From an uncultured Nostoc sp. (GTDB lineage Bacteria; Cyanobacteriota; Cyanobacteriia; Cyanobacteriales; Nostocaceae): a stretch of DNA of 64,000 nt. Under the pieces are notes generated by a model. That model did not search any database and was not told the origin of the DNA. It saw nothing but the letters and a program-made list of their open reading frames with translations. The position numbers were made by a program, and so were the translations under genes. Location: the NCBI RefSeq assembly GCF_937863485.1, contig NZ_CALMFY010000131.1, positions 1 through 64,000 on the forward strand. The letters run 5' to 3'. Positions 7,382 to 16,398 of the stretch are shown piece by piece (position 1 is the stretch's first letter; each line of letters begins with the position of its first letter).

Positions 7382-9181
7382 TTAGAAGTTATAGCCAACT
7401 CCTAATTGTAGTCCGACATCAGTGTCATCCACAAAAGCAGCATTTACACCACCTGTTAGCGTAAGTTTAGAACCGAGAGGAATGTCTACACCACCAGTTA
7501 ACAGTAATCCAATATCAGTATCAGCGTTAGCTTCAATTGCTATGCCAGCACCTATGTAAGGAGATATAGCAAAGGTTCTTTCACCCACCGAACCTGCTCT
7601 GCGCGGAGAAAAATCCAAAGTTACGGGAACTAGAAATACTGTATCGTCCCCAAAGATCACCGATGGTCGCACTGATAGAAAGTTTGTCAGACCAAATTTG
7701 CTGATTACTGTAAAGTTAGTATCGCTCAGAGCTGTATCGTCGCCGCCCAAACCAATGTTACCACCAACCCCGATGTAGCTTCTGCCACCACGAGTAGCTC
7801 TACCTACCGTAGGTGTCCCATTACTTCCTGTTGGTGGCTGATTTAACTGACTAATGTTAACATCAGGCGGGATCAGGACTTGGTTGACTGCATGGATAAT
7901 ACCATTGCTAGCTTTTACGTCCGCCTGGATAACTCTGGCATTATTCACCTCGACTTGATTGTTAGCGCGATCAATTTTAATATTTACAGGTCTTCCTTCA
8001 TCGGTTGCCAGTTTTCCAGGCGAGAATTGACTAGCAGTTACTGCACCAGGAAGCACATGATATCTCAAAATCTTAATCAATGCTTCTCTGTTTTCTGGTT
8101 GCTGTAACTGCTGTAAGGTAGCAGCAGGTAAAGCCGCAAATGCTTCATCAGTAGGAGCGAAGACTGTATAAGGGCCTGGCTGTTGAAGAATATCAGTTAA
8201 ACCAGCTGTCTTTAATAAAGAAGTCAGAGTTGTCAAAGAACTACTGGATGCAGCAAGAGAAACAATATCGGTACCTCTTTGAGTTCCACCGACAATATAT
8301 TGAGTAGCTGGAAGATTACTAGCAATGGGTTGTACCCTTCCCTGTTTAGCCAAAGCTTGATACAAGAGTGCCGCAGCTTCTGCACGAGTCAGGGACTGTT
8401 GCGGATTGAGTTGTTTTACATCTGGATAATTAACAACAATACTAGATTGTGTTGCTGCTGTCACACTATTTACAGCGTAGTTCGGGATACTTGAGGCGTC
8501 ATTGTAATAGGTGCTGAGGTCACTACTTGTTCCAGTGCTGCTAGGAGTTAAACCTAAACCACTCGCTAAAGCAACGATCCCCTGCACTCTAGGAATTTCT
8601 TGATTTGGTCTAAACACATTCCCAGGATAACCTGCCAGAAATCCAGTTTCATAGGCGCTCTGAATTGCAGAAGCCGCCCAATAGTTAGCAGGAACATCAC
8701 TAAATCCACCTGCGCTTAATTGCCGAACTCGGTTTTGGTTACCGAAAGCTTTTTGAATTAAAGCGGCAAATTCAGCACGAGTCACAGCTTGATTCGGCCT
8801 AAAGGTGCCATCAGGAAAGCCAGCAATCACGTTATTGTCAGCTAGGGCTTGAATGAAAGGACGCGCCCAATAATCTGAGGAAACATCAGACAAGTTAACT
8901 GTTGAAGTAGGTGATGGTGTTGTAAGTGATGGTGTCGCAGGCGATGGTGTGTCAGGCGATGGGGTTGCAGGCGATGGTGTATCGAGCGATGGTGTTGCAG
9001 GCGATGGTGTATCGAGCGATGGTGTCGCAGGCGATGGTGTGTCAGGTGATGGTGTCGTAGATGGAACAGTATTTTGAGATGAAGCTGGGGTAGAAATTAG
9101 GATGGGAGCTATTATAGCAGATGTCATTCCTAGAACTAGTAAAGCAACCCTTGTTGATGACCAACGAAACAAACTAGACAT
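7382..9181 (-). CDS. SLH-domain, fasciclin-domain, outer-membrane beta-barrel protein
   Basis: A 599-residue envelope protein. It has a signal peptide (residues about 1-35), then a low-complexity Pro/Thr/Ser linker built of 8-10 residue repeats (SPATPSLDTP, about 40-92). SLH repeats follow at about 95-290 (DYWARPFIQALADNNVIAGF; YPGNVFRPNQEIPRVQGI; NPQQSLTRAEAAALLYQAL). A fasciclin/BIgH3 domain covers about 297-435 (LKTAGLTDIL, PYTVFAPTDEAFAALP, ILRYHVLPG, NGIIHAVNQVLIPP). The C-terminal 130 residues alternate beta-strand-like and end in GVGYNF, the aromatic terminus typical of outer-membrane barrels. SLH domains anchor to peptidoglycan-linked polymer and fasciclin domains mediate adhesion. 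The combination suggests a wall-to-outer-membrane tether. It is transcribed alone. Confidence 0.85.
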   Translation of the reverse strand: MSSLFRWSSTRVALLVLGMTSAIIAPILISTPASSQNTVPSTTPSPDTPSPATPSLDTPSPATPSLDTPSPATPSPDTPSPATPSLTTPSPTSTVNLSDVSSDYWARPFIQALADNNVIAGFPDGTFRPNQAVTRAEFAALIQKAFGNQNRVRQLSAGGFSDVPANYWAASAIQSAYETGFLAGYPGNVFRPNQEIPRVQGIVALASGLGLTPSSTGTSSDLSTYYNDASSIPNYAVNSVTAATQSSIVVNYPDVKQLNPQQSLTRAEAAALLYQALAKQGRVQPIASNLPATQYIVGGTQRGTDIVSLAASSSSLTTLTSLLKTAGLTDILQQPGPYTVFAPTDEAFAALPAATLQQLQQPENREALIKILRYHVLPGAVTASQFSPGKLATDEGRPVNIKIDRANNQVEVNNARVIQADVKASNGIIHAVNQVLIPPDVNISQLNQPPTGSNGTPTVGRATRGGRSYIGVGGNIGLGGDDTALSDTNFTVISKFGLTNFLSVRPSVIFGDDTVFLVPVTLDFSPRRAGSVGERTFAISPYIGAGIAIEANADTDIGLLLTGGVDIPLGSKLTLTGGVNAAFVDDTDVGLQLGVGYNF

Positions 9182-9930
9182 GGAAATATCCTCTTTTCAA
9201 ATTCTTGGATTGACTATTGGAAAATACTGGATGCAAAGTTAAGTGAATACAAATATCGAGATGATTGTTTGGTTTGCCTCGATATGGAAACCACAAATAC
9301 AACCGTTAACTCTGGAAAATTTAAATGTTGGGCATTATAAGTAGCTGCTCTGACATCTGATCAAATTTATCCAAATGTTCACCACACATAGTATAAGATT
9401 CCTATTTGATTTTTAAAGAACCGCAGATAACACTAATAAGGATAAACAGGCATACTGTGGTAATATGGTATGTTGCAACAATTAAGAGAATAAGTACAAG
9501 TAGGCGATTTTATAACTGATAAAATCGCAGTCAAGCACTAAGAAAATGGGCTTATAATAGCCGTCTCTTTATGATTGCCCAGGAGGGTTAATGCCGTCAA
9601 GCCTAATGTATCATGATCTTTAGCAAGATTAAAGAAATAAAATTTTTCTTGGCGATATGCTGTAGTGTTACATCTTTGATAAAAATTATACAACTAACTA
9701 AGGGCTGGATTCCGAAGAAAAACTTTCACTCTTTAGATAGTTGTCCCTGATGGGCAATTTTAAAATGCTAAACCGGAAATTAGCGATCGCAATCTAAATT
9801 TTCGAGCATGATTGCGCCAAGATTTTTGGCTAGGAATTATTTTTTTGCAAAAGACAATTTTATGAAAATGAACCCACAGATAAACTAGGATTTTCGGAAG
9901 ATGTTTAATCTGCATCAATTTTGCTCATAA
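9182..9930. other. Gene-free intergenic stretch
   Basis: About 750 bp with no convincing reading frame on either strand. It includes the upstream region of the SLH-fasciclin gene, AT-rich sequence, and one HIP1 site near 9784. I see no clear hairpin or repeat shared with the rest of the window. Confidence 0.5.
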
Positions 9931-10445
9931 CTATAACTCCTTTGCCATTGCCTGAATTTCTACTGGTCTGTAGCCCCAACCTTGAGCAATTTCGTAATTA
10001 ACATCAGAATTTCGCTGCTCAATTAGGTGATAAATGTAGAGTATCCCATAGTGCCTGAAATTCATCTGTATCAACTTGTTGAGTATCTTCAGCACAGCTA
10101 CAGTTTTCCTCAAGCTGCGCCAATAGATTCCGAAAAAGTTGTCACGATCGCGTCGGGAGTAGTTCCTCCAGCTTGGAACAGAGGTTGTGAAGACTAACAA
10201 TAGCCCTCCTTGCTCACCATTTGGCTGATAAAGACCACACACCACATTCAAGCAAGGTTTAGCTGTATTCTGGGTAACGATCGCAGAGTAAGTTTCATCT
10301 CCGAAAAAAGAGCCATCTTCATAAATAAAATGCTACCTGGGTCAAGCAAATTTTGCCCCACAAGCTGTTCTGCGGTCAGTCCCAAAATGCGATCGCAAGT
10401 TGCACTGCAAGCCTGGATAGTGTCATCAGCCAACTGAAGCACCAT
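9931..10445 (-). pseudogene. Decayed PAS-domain sensor gene fragment
   Basis: A PAS domain is readable only by changing frame. The first segment (10445 downwards) reads LADDTIQACSATCDRILGL then TAEQLVGQNLLDP. The homologous continuation, YEDGSFFGDETYSAIVTQ then KPCLNVVCGLYQPNGEQ, is in a different frame from about 10340. After about 10200 a third frame gives GGTTPDAIVTTFSE, the expected end of such a PAS domain. At least two frameshifts and a premature stop are therefore present. The kinase or output domain normally following is absent. The tail ending near 9931 is of unknown origin. Confidence 0.65.
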
Positions 10446-10574
10446 TTCCTTTTCTTTCCTGGCTACTGGCGAATAATTTGCTTTTTTACTAACTTGGCGG
10501 TGCAGCAGCTTCTCATTAGCCAGCTGGTTTTAGAGCTTTTTTGCGTCTAGCATTCTAAAAAGTTAAATAGATTT

Positions 10575-10750
10575 AAACCTCATCTATGTTGAGAACTGTA
10601 GTTTTTGCCCTCACCCTAAATCCCTCTCCCAAGTAGGGAGAGGGACTTATTTTTGGCTCCGCTTCTGGCAATATTGGGAGAAGGGGCTGGGGGATGAGGG
10701 TTTTTCTGTTCATACGGAAAGAACTACAGTTTTCAAGGTGGACGCGGTTT
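10575..10750. repeat. MITE-like repeat family A, full copy
   Basis: A 176-bp element with imperfect terminal inverted repeats of about 35 bp: AAACCTCATCTATGTTGAGA at the left against AAACCGCGTCCACCTTGAAA (reverse complement of the right end), both running into ACTGTAGTT. Inside are two hairpins, CCCTCTCCCAAGTAGGGAGAGGG-like and TTGGGAGAAGG. There is no coding capacity. It is nearly identical to 37299-37477. Confidence 0.8.
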
Positions 10751-10829
10751 AAAGTTAATCTAAGATTTTCGGGCAATATCTTCCACCTTTAGGCTGAATA
10801 CAGCTAAATCACGACTTACGCACGGGTCA

Positions 10830-10900
10830 TGGAAAAACGTAGACGCATTGGCGCAGCCTCTCGTAGAGAAGCGGCTTGCCGCAGGCTACCACTCCAGACA
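10830..10900. repeat. Short dispersed repeat (CGCAGCCTCTCGTAGAGAAG type)
   Basis: GCGCAGCCTCTCGTAGAGAAG followed by GCGGCTTGCCGCAGGCTACC, a palindromic short dispersed repeat whose parts recur at 2340, 5100, 21785 and 62320. Confidence 0.55.
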
Positions 10901-10957
10901 CAGAGTACACGGAGGAATGAGAGTTTGAGAGGTTTTTTGCGTAAGTCCTATAAATTT

Positions 10958-11233
10958 ATCCACCTTTAATCCTCGTTCATCCACCTTTAATACTCATTAA
11001 CGAGTCTTTGATCCTCGTTCATCCACCTTTAATACTCATTAACGAGTCTTTGATCCTCGTTCATCCATCTTTGATACTCGTGAACGAGTCTTTGATCCTC
11101 GTTCATCCACCTTTAATACTCGTGAACGAGTCTTTAATCCTCGTTCATCCACCTTTGATACTCGTGAACGAGTCTTTAATCCTCGTTCATCCACCTTTAA
11201 TACTGGTGAACGAGTCTTTAATCCTCGTTCATC
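10958..11233. repeat. 42-bp tandem repeat array
   Basis: About six and a half direct copies of a 42-bp unit made of CTTTAATACTCGTGAACGAG plus TCTTTAATCCTCGTTCATCC. Each unit contains the palindrome CTCGTGAACGAG (CTCATTAACGAG in the first two) and the half-site CTCGTTCATC. The period is divisible by three, so both strands stay open (14-residue periods), but no start or ribosome-binding site supports translation. I treat it as a non-coding minisatellite. Confidence 0.8.
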
Positions 11234-11371
11234 TCCAAACGATGGGAGCAATCGGGAATCATTCCCAACTTGCCGACAATCAGTCCAAGGTACACCCATC
11301 AATAATGCTACCGGAGCCATAAAATAAGATAAAATTCGCTGTTTTTTCCCTTTTGCTATCCAAATACCAAG

Positions 11372-12643
11372 ATGCCTTCTAAGCGAATCCTATTTATCAG
11401 TAACGGCCACGGAGAGGACAACCATACCTCTCATGTTATTCAAACCCTGCGCCAATTGTGTCCTTCTCTTGATATGGCAGCAATGCCGATTGTTGGGGAA
11501 GGAAAAGCTTACCGCAACTTAAACATTCCCATTATTGGCCCGACGCAAAGTATGCCCTCTGGGGGATTCTTTTACATGAAGCGCCTCTATTTGCTCAAAG
11601 ATTTTCAATCGGGATTGATTGGGTTAACGTGGCGACAGTTACAAGCGGTGTTACATTATGCTCCCAATTGCGATTTGATTATGGCTACTGGGGATTTTGT
11701 CTCTCAGACATTTGCTTACTTAACAAAGCGCCCCTTCGTCTCCTTTATCTCTTGTCTTTCTGCCCTCTACGAAGGGCAGTTACGACTCAATCCGCTTCTG
11801 TGGCACGACCTTAATTCTTCTAGATGTCTGGCAGTTTTCACCAAGGATCCCTATACGGCTTATGACCTCCAACGCCAAGGTTTAACTAAAGCTCAGTTTG
11901 CTGGCATTCCGGCTTTAGATTGGCTCGTCCCTGCTGGCAAAGACTTGCACCTGAAACCGGACGGGAGAGCGATCGCTCTCCTACCAGGGTCACGGATGCC
12001 TGAAGCCACGCGAAATTTTTGTTTGCAGTTGCAACTAGTGGTAGAAATCGCCAAGGTGATGCCTGAGTCAGGATTACAGTTTCGTGCAGCCTTGATACCG
12101 GATTTGATGGAACAACTAGACGACATTGCCAAAAGTCAAGGTTGGCAGCTGACTCAAGGTATACTTACTTATTCTCTTCCAGGAAATTCTGCTGACAAAT
12201 CACCGATTGTGGAAGTGAGATGTTATTCAGATGCCTTCAGTGACATTGTATGTTACTCTACTCTCGTCATTGGTATGGCAGGGTTGGCAGTGGAGCAAGC
12301 TGTAGCGATCGGCAAACCAATCATCCAGATTCCTGGAGAGGGTCCTCAATTTACCTATCAATTTGCAGAGGCGCAAACACGGCTGTTGGGCATTTCTGCC
12401 CAAACCATCGGCACTAAGCCAGCAACCCCTGATATTCTCAAGCAAGCGGCTCGACGAGTAGTTGAGACTTTACAAGATTCAGACTACCTCGCTAAGTGCA
12501 AAGAAAATGGCCCTGAGCGATTTGGCCCGCCTGGCGCATCTGAGAGAATTGCCCGCTTTCTGCTAACCTATCTAGGAGAAACTGAGGAGAAATTACCGTT
12601 GCTGCCAAATTTTAATAATGAAGGTAAGGATAACAGAATGTAG
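11372..12643 (+). CDS. Lipid-A-disaccharide synthase-related glycosyltransferase
   Basis: A 423-residue protein of the cyanobacterial lipid-A-disaccharide-synthase-related family (LpxB-like). It has an N-terminal Rossmann-like segment ILFISNGHGEDNHTSHVI, a central ATGDFVSQTFAYLTKRPFVS, and a C-terminal nucleotide-binding segment: AIALLPGSRMPEA near 210 and GMAGLAVEQAVAIGKPIIQI near 312-331. The LPGSR and the AVA(I)GKP motifs are shared with LpxB and MurG-like GT-B enzymes. It probably transfers a sugar in envelope glycolipid synthesis. Many cyanobacteria lack Kdo2-lipid A proper, so the acceptor is uncertain. It stands alone, with tandem repeats upstream and a palindromic repeat downstream. 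Confidence 0.85.
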   Translation: MPSKRILFISNGHGEDNHTSHVIQTLRQLCPSLDMAAMPIVGEGKAYRNLNIPIIGPTQSMPSGGFFYMKRLYLLKDFQSGLIGLTWRQLQAVLHYAPNCDLIMATGDFVSQTFAYLTKRPFVSFISCLSALYEGQLRLNPLLWHDLNSSRCLAVFTKDPYTAYDLQRQGLTKAQFAGIPALDWLVPAGKDLHLKPDGRAIALLPGSRMPEATRNFCLQLQLVVEIAKVMPESGLQFRAALIPDLMEQLDDIAKSQGWQLTQGILTYSLPGNSADKSPIVEVRCYSDAFSDIVCYSTLVIGMAGLAVEQAVAIGKPIIQIPGEGPQFTYQFAEAQTRLLGISAQTIGTKPATPDILKQAARRVVETLQDSDYLAKCKENGPERFGPPGASERIARFLLTYLGETEEKLPLLPNFNNEGKDNRM

Positions 12644-13063
12644 GTAAAACAGCGAGTTATTACCGCAGAATTCAAGTATTTGAACCACATTTGTCGTAGG
12701 GGCGCAAGGCCTTGCGCCCCTACCGCGTGGTCTATTTACCTGAAAATAGCTGTAAGTTGACACCAATGAGCTTTTTCTATGCCCAAGAGGATGTGGTTTA
12801 TTTAGCTGAAAATAGCTAAATAAATCATCCGGCATGAGAGCAAAAAGATGTTATGTGTGGAAAGCTGCTAATTATTGCATTCGACAATTTTTTATCTATG
12901 GTCATAGTGCCATCTTCCAATCAGATGGATAAGTTAATGCAGCCAATTAAAGAGGACAATAGTTTATCTGCCAAGGTTACACAATAAATTTTGAGATTGT
13001 TGGATAAATCATGGAAGGGATACTTTGCGGCGCTGGCAGAATATAAGCATACAGAATTGAACT
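12644..13063. repeat. Intergenic region with 28-bp perfect palindrome
   Basis: No gene. At about 12695-12722 GTAGGGGCGCAAGG is followed directly by its reverse complement CCTTGCGCCCCTAC. The surrounding GTATTTGAACCACATTTGTC and GTTGACACCAATGAG are repeat ends also seen near 6160-6240, 7328, 19585 and 59600. The remaining sequence up to the ABC transporter start is featureless. Confidence 0.65.
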
Positions 13064-14800
13064 ATGAAAGTCCGCTCTAGCTACTGGCAACTGTTGCCTT
13101 ATCTGTGGCCCCAATGGCCGCTGTTAATTCGGGGATTGGCTTGTATCTTAGGATTTGTGTTGTTCACCCTAGCAATACCCTATTTAGCAGGTAAGGTCGC
13201 TTTTTTTCTTGGTCAGGGAAATGTTAACCAGATTGCCTACTGGCTCGGACTAGCCACTTTAGTATTTTTGGTTCGAGGGTTTTGTCAATACGGGCAGAAT
13301 GTCTTTATGATCGCTGCTGCTCTGGAAATGGCTTTAAACTTGCGTAAGCGAGTTTACGCTCACCTGCACAAACTCGGATTGGATTACTTTGAAACCACAC
13401 AGACGGGAGACCTCACTTATCGCCTAACTGAAGATATCGACCGGGTAGGCGAGATTATTGATAAGTTATCCCATCAGTTTCTTTCCAATCTGTTGCAGTT
13501 AATTGTGATTCCCATTTACATGCTCTACCTGAATTGGCCGCTCACGCTTACGGGTTTGATTTTGGCTCCCCTGATGGCTTGGTTGATCGGAGAATTTGGT
13601 CAGCGATTACTCGTGCTATCTCGCCAGAGTCAAAATCAGGTTTCCAACTTGTCTGCGCTGCTAACTGAAGTATTTAGCGGGATTCGCGTCGTTCAGGCTT
13701 TTGCAGCACAAGAGTATGAAGTGAAGCGATTCAATCAGGAAGCAGAACGCAATCGTCAGGCTCAGTATCGCACTCAACAACTCAAATCCATTCAGTTTCC
13801 CGTTGTCGGTTTTTTGGAAGCAGTTAGTATTATGCTGCTATTTTTATTGGGAGGATGGCAGATTTCTCAGAATCAGCTAACATCTCAAGGGTTTATCAGT
13901 TTCTTAGCTGCTGTGGCTTTACTGATTCAGCCAATCGACATGATGATTAGCAATTACAACGAGTACAAACAGACCGAAGCTTCCGTCGAACGCATCTTTG
14001 AACTGATGGCGAAGCAGCCTAGCCTCAGCGAAAAATCGAATGCTCAGGAAATGCCACGAGTTATTGGCAAGGTAGAGTATCGTCATGTCAATTTCGCCTA
14101 CAATCCCAACGAGCCAGTGCTAAAGGATCTTTGCCTGCACGCTTCTCCGGGTGATGTGATGGCTTTGGTTGGTTCTTCTGGAGCAGGAAAATCGACGTTA
14201 ATTAGCCTTTTACTTCGCTTTTATGACCCTCAGGCGGGTCAAATTCTGATTGATAATATTGATATCCGTGACGTTACACTCACCAGCCTGCGCCGTCAAA
14301 TTGGGATTGTTCCCCAAGATATTACCCTTTTTTCGGGAACGATCGCCGAAAACATCGGTTACGGTCAGGAAAAATTAGATTTAGCAGCGATTCAAGAAGC
14401 GGCAAAGATTGCCAACGCTCACTCCTTTATCACCCAGTTTTCTCAGGGTTATCATACCTGGGTGGGTGAACGGGGAGTTAACCTATCTGGAGGACAACGC
14501 CAAAGATTAGCGATCGCCAGAGCGATCGCCAACGATCCGCGAATTCTCATCCTGGATGAGGCCACCTCTGCTTTGGATTCGGAATCAGAAGCACTAGTTC
14601 AAGAAGCGCTGGAGCGAGTCATGCAAAACCGTACCGTGTTTATTATTGCCCATCGCTTGAGCAGCGTTCGTCGTGCTGACTGCATTCTCGTACTAGAACA
14701 AGGACAGGTGGTTGAAGCTGGTACCCACGCCTCCCTATTATCTCAGGAAGGACGGTATGCCCGTTTTTACGCCCAACAGTTCTACTCTACAGATAAGTAG
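13064..14800 (+). CDS. ABC exporter, fused permease and ATPase (type I exporter half-transporter)
   Basis: A 578-residue half-transporter. Residues about 20-310 form a six-helix transmembrane domain (helices near 20-40, 55-75, 130-175 and 245-290). The nucleotide-binding domain follows: Walker A GSSGAGKST near 371, Q-loop IGIVPQDITLF near 410, signature LSGGQRQRLAIARAIA near 474, Walker B ILILDEATSALDSESE near 494, and H-loop IIAHRLSS near 528. All catalytic elements are intact. It would act as a homodimer or with another half-transporter to export a lipid, peptide or drug; the substrate is not deducible. It is monocistronic. Confidence 0.92.
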   Translation: MKVRSSYWQLLPYLWPQWPLLIRGLACILGFVLFTLAIPYLAGKVAFFLGQGNVNQIAYWLGLATLVFLVRGFCQYGQNVFMIAAALEMALNLRKRVYAHLHKLGLDYFETTQTGDLTYRLTEDIDRVGEIIDKLSHQFLSNLLQLIVIPIYMLYLNWPLTLTGLILAPLMAWLIGEFGQRLLVLSRQSQNQVSNLSALLTEVFSGIRVVQAFAAQEYEVKRFNQEAERNRQAQYRTQQLKSIQFPVVGFLEAVSIMLLFLLGGWQISQNQLTSQGFISFLAAVALLIQPIDMMISNYNEYKQTEASVERIFELMAKQPSLSEKSNAQEMPRVIGKVEYRHVNFAYNPNEPVLKDLCLHASPGDVMALVGSSGAGKSTLISLLLRFYDPQAGQILIDNIDIRDVTLTSLRRQIGIVPQDITLFSGTIAENIGYGQEKLDLAAIQEAAKIANAHSFITQFSQGYHTWVGERGVNLSGGQRQRLAIARAIANDPRILILDEATSALDSESEALVQEALERVMQNRTVFIIAHRLSSVRRADCILVLEQGQVVEAGTHASLLSQEGRYARFYAQQFYSTDK

Positions 14801-14807
14801 GGCATTG

Positions 14808-15011
14808 TCATCCTAAAAATTGGCTGACAATATTTCCTAGAGATTTAAACACATTCAAACCCCAAGGAGTTTTAAGAATCACTAGCGCCAATGCAAACTC
14901 TAATCCCAAACCCCACGCCACTCGCCAACACACTGCACGACGATTAACAGAGAAGGCGTAGGATATACCGATAAAAACTAAAATTCCCAACGCAGAAATG
15001 GCGCGTTCCAT
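14808..15011 (-). pseudogene. Truncated Na+/nucleoside cotransporter (CNT/NupC family), N-terminal fragment
   Basis: Sixty-seven residues from MERAISALGILVFIG. This matches the conserved N-terminal helices of concentrative nucleoside transporters (ISYAFSVNRRAVCWR, then FALALVILKTPWG, then SLGNIVSQFL). Intact family members are about 400 residues; here a stop follows directly after SQFLG and only 7 bp separate it from the ABC transporter gene. The other transmembrane helices and the substrate site are missing, so it is non-functional as a transporter. It was possibly truncated by a deletion that joined this locus to the exporter. Confidence 0.65.
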
Positions 15012-15046
15012 ATTGACTCCGCGATACATTTCCCAGAGGCACTTGG

Positions 15047-15193
15047 TCACAAAGCATACATATCTATGCCAGTGCCGATTACTTGTAGATTGGGGGCAAT
15101 GGCAGCGATTTTACCATCTACAACCTGTACATCTACCGTTGCATAATCATCACTGACGGCAATCAAAACATTATGGATGGTAAAATTTAGCAT
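15047..15193 (-). pseudogene. Truncated amidohydrolase/deaminase N-terminal fragment
   Basis: Forty-eight residues starting MLNFTIHNVLIAV and continuing VDVQVVDGKIAAIAPNLQVI. This is the typical N-terminal beta-sandwich strand pattern of cytosine-deaminase-like metal-dependent amidohydrolases. It stops just where the PGF-x-N-x-H-x-H metal-binding motif should follow. The fragment sits immediately upstream of the truncated nucleoside transporter on the same strand. This suggests that a nucleoside or nucleobase salvage operon once stood here. The exact enzyme class cannot be recovered from so short a piece. Confidence 0.5.
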
Positions 15194-15274
15194 ATTTAAC
15201 CTTGATTAAGTAATCGTCTTCTCAACTAAATTTCAAGTTACAAGATAGAAAATGGTATTCTCTATTGCAATCTT

Positions 15275-16039
15275 ATGAATTTGCCTTTTCGGACATTGGG
15301 AGTTCCACCAAATGCGTGGACAGTAAATGATGCGATCGCAGATATTACTCGTCCTCAAAAGACCCCACAACCCGTTATTTTATCAACAGAAACTAAAACC
15401 CTGCATTTAGACTTGGCAAAAGCTGCTATCCTCGTCATTGATATGCAAAACGACTTCTGTCACCCTGATGGCTGGTTAGCGCATATTGGTGTGGATGTAA
15501 CTCCAGCGCGTCAGCCTATTGAACCTTTAAACAACTTACTTCCAGAACTTCGTGAGGCTGGTGTTCCAGTCATTTGGGTAAATTGGGGGAATCGTCCCGA
15601 CTTGCTCAATATTAGTGCTGGTTCGCGTCACGTCTATAATCCCACAGGGGGAGGTGTGGGATTGGGCGATCCACTGCCAAGCAATGGTGCTAGAGTACTC
15701 ATGGCAGGTAGTTGGGCAGCGGCAATAGTAGACGAACTAGAACAGATTCCGGAAGATATTCGTGTGGATAAATACCGCATGAGTGGTTTTTGGGATACGC
15801 CCTTAGATAGTATCTTGCGGAATCTGGGAAGGACAACACTATTTTTTGCTGGTGTTAATGCTGATCAATGTGTGCTAATGACCTTATGTGATGCCAACTT
15901 TTTAGGATATGACTGTGTGTTAGTTAAAGACTGTACCGCTACTACTTCTCCTGAATATTGTTGGCTGGCGACATTGTATAATGTCAAACAATGCTTCGGT
16001 TTTGTCACTGACTCGCAAGCAATTTTAACAGCGCTGTAA
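15275..16039 (+). CDS. Isochorismatase-like cysteine hydrolase
   Basis: A 254-residue enzyme of the cysteine hydrolase superfamily. The catalytic triad residues are visible: Asp in ILVIDMQNDFCHP near residue 61, Lys in IRVDKYRMSGFWDT near residue 167, and Cys in AGVNADQCVLMTLCDANF near residue 205. A DMQNDF..G pattern and these spacings resemble ureidoacrylate, biuret and N-carbamoylsarcosine amidases more than true isochorismatases. It would hydrolyse an amide or carbamoyl bond. The neighbouring nucleobase-related fragments on the other strand fit a role in pyrimidine or purine nitrogen recovery, but that is only context. Confidence 0.85.
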   Translation: MNLPFRTLGVPPNAWTVNDAIADITRPQKTPQPVILSTETKTLHLDLAKAAILVIDMQNDFCHPDGWLAHIGVDVTPARQPIEPLNNLLPELREAGVPVIWVNWGNRPDLLNISAGSRHVYNPTGGGVGLGDPLPSNGARVLMAGSWAAAIVDELEQIPEDIRVDKYRMSGFWDTPLDSILRNLGRTTLFFAGVNADQCVLMTLCDANFLGYDCVLVKDCTATTSPEYCWLATLYNVKQCFGFVTDSQAILTAL

Positions 16040-16398
16040 AAGAGTGAGGAGTAATTCGATTTGAGATTTGAGATTTGAGATTGATTTCATGTATGAATGC
16101 TCTTTATTTGCTCAATAATTTGAGATTTTAGATTTGTTCTTGCGTTTAAATTAGCTTGAACTCAAACTTTTTAAATTTTGGACTTTCCTGCGGAACGCTA
16201 CGCGTAGCAAGATCCCCGTAGGAGTACGGCGTGAGCGCTTAGGCGAACGCTTTTGAATTATTTAATCCCAAAATCCAAAATTTGAAATCTAAAATCTAAA
16301 ATTGGGTGATTTAGACATACAACTTAAACAACTCAATATTCAGGACTTGGATTTTAGGAATTTTCATACCCAACAATCACTTCCGAGGGGATAAATAA
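16040..16398. repeat. Intergenic dispersed repeats
   Basis: No gene. It contains GATTTGAGATTTGAGATTTG triplets (16060-16081), a GCGGAACGCTACGCGTAGCA / CCCCGTAGGAGTACGGCGTG short dispersed repeat (16192-16232), and AAATCCAAAATTTGAAATCT tracts. These resemble the tracts at 2030-2220 and 26370-26405. Confidence 0.55.

Noticed and set aside
10573-10776. Short reading frame over MITE family A (also at 37291-37485)
   Set aside because: Both lie wholly in the repeat, and the peptide merely follows the repeat sequence.
10958-11233. Possible CRISPR array
   Set aside because: The repeats are contiguous 42-bp direct copies without unique spacers, and no cas genes are present in the window.
11008-11322. 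Open frames on both strands over the 42-bp tandem array
   Set aside because: They are open only because the period is divisible by three. No ribosome-binding site, repetitive peptide, and equally open on the opposite strand.
12593-12835. 80-residue reading frame downstream of the LpxB-related gene
   Set aside because: It overlaps the perfect GGGGCGCAAGGCCTTGCGCCCC palindrome and the repeat also found near 6160-6240, so it is not protein-coding.
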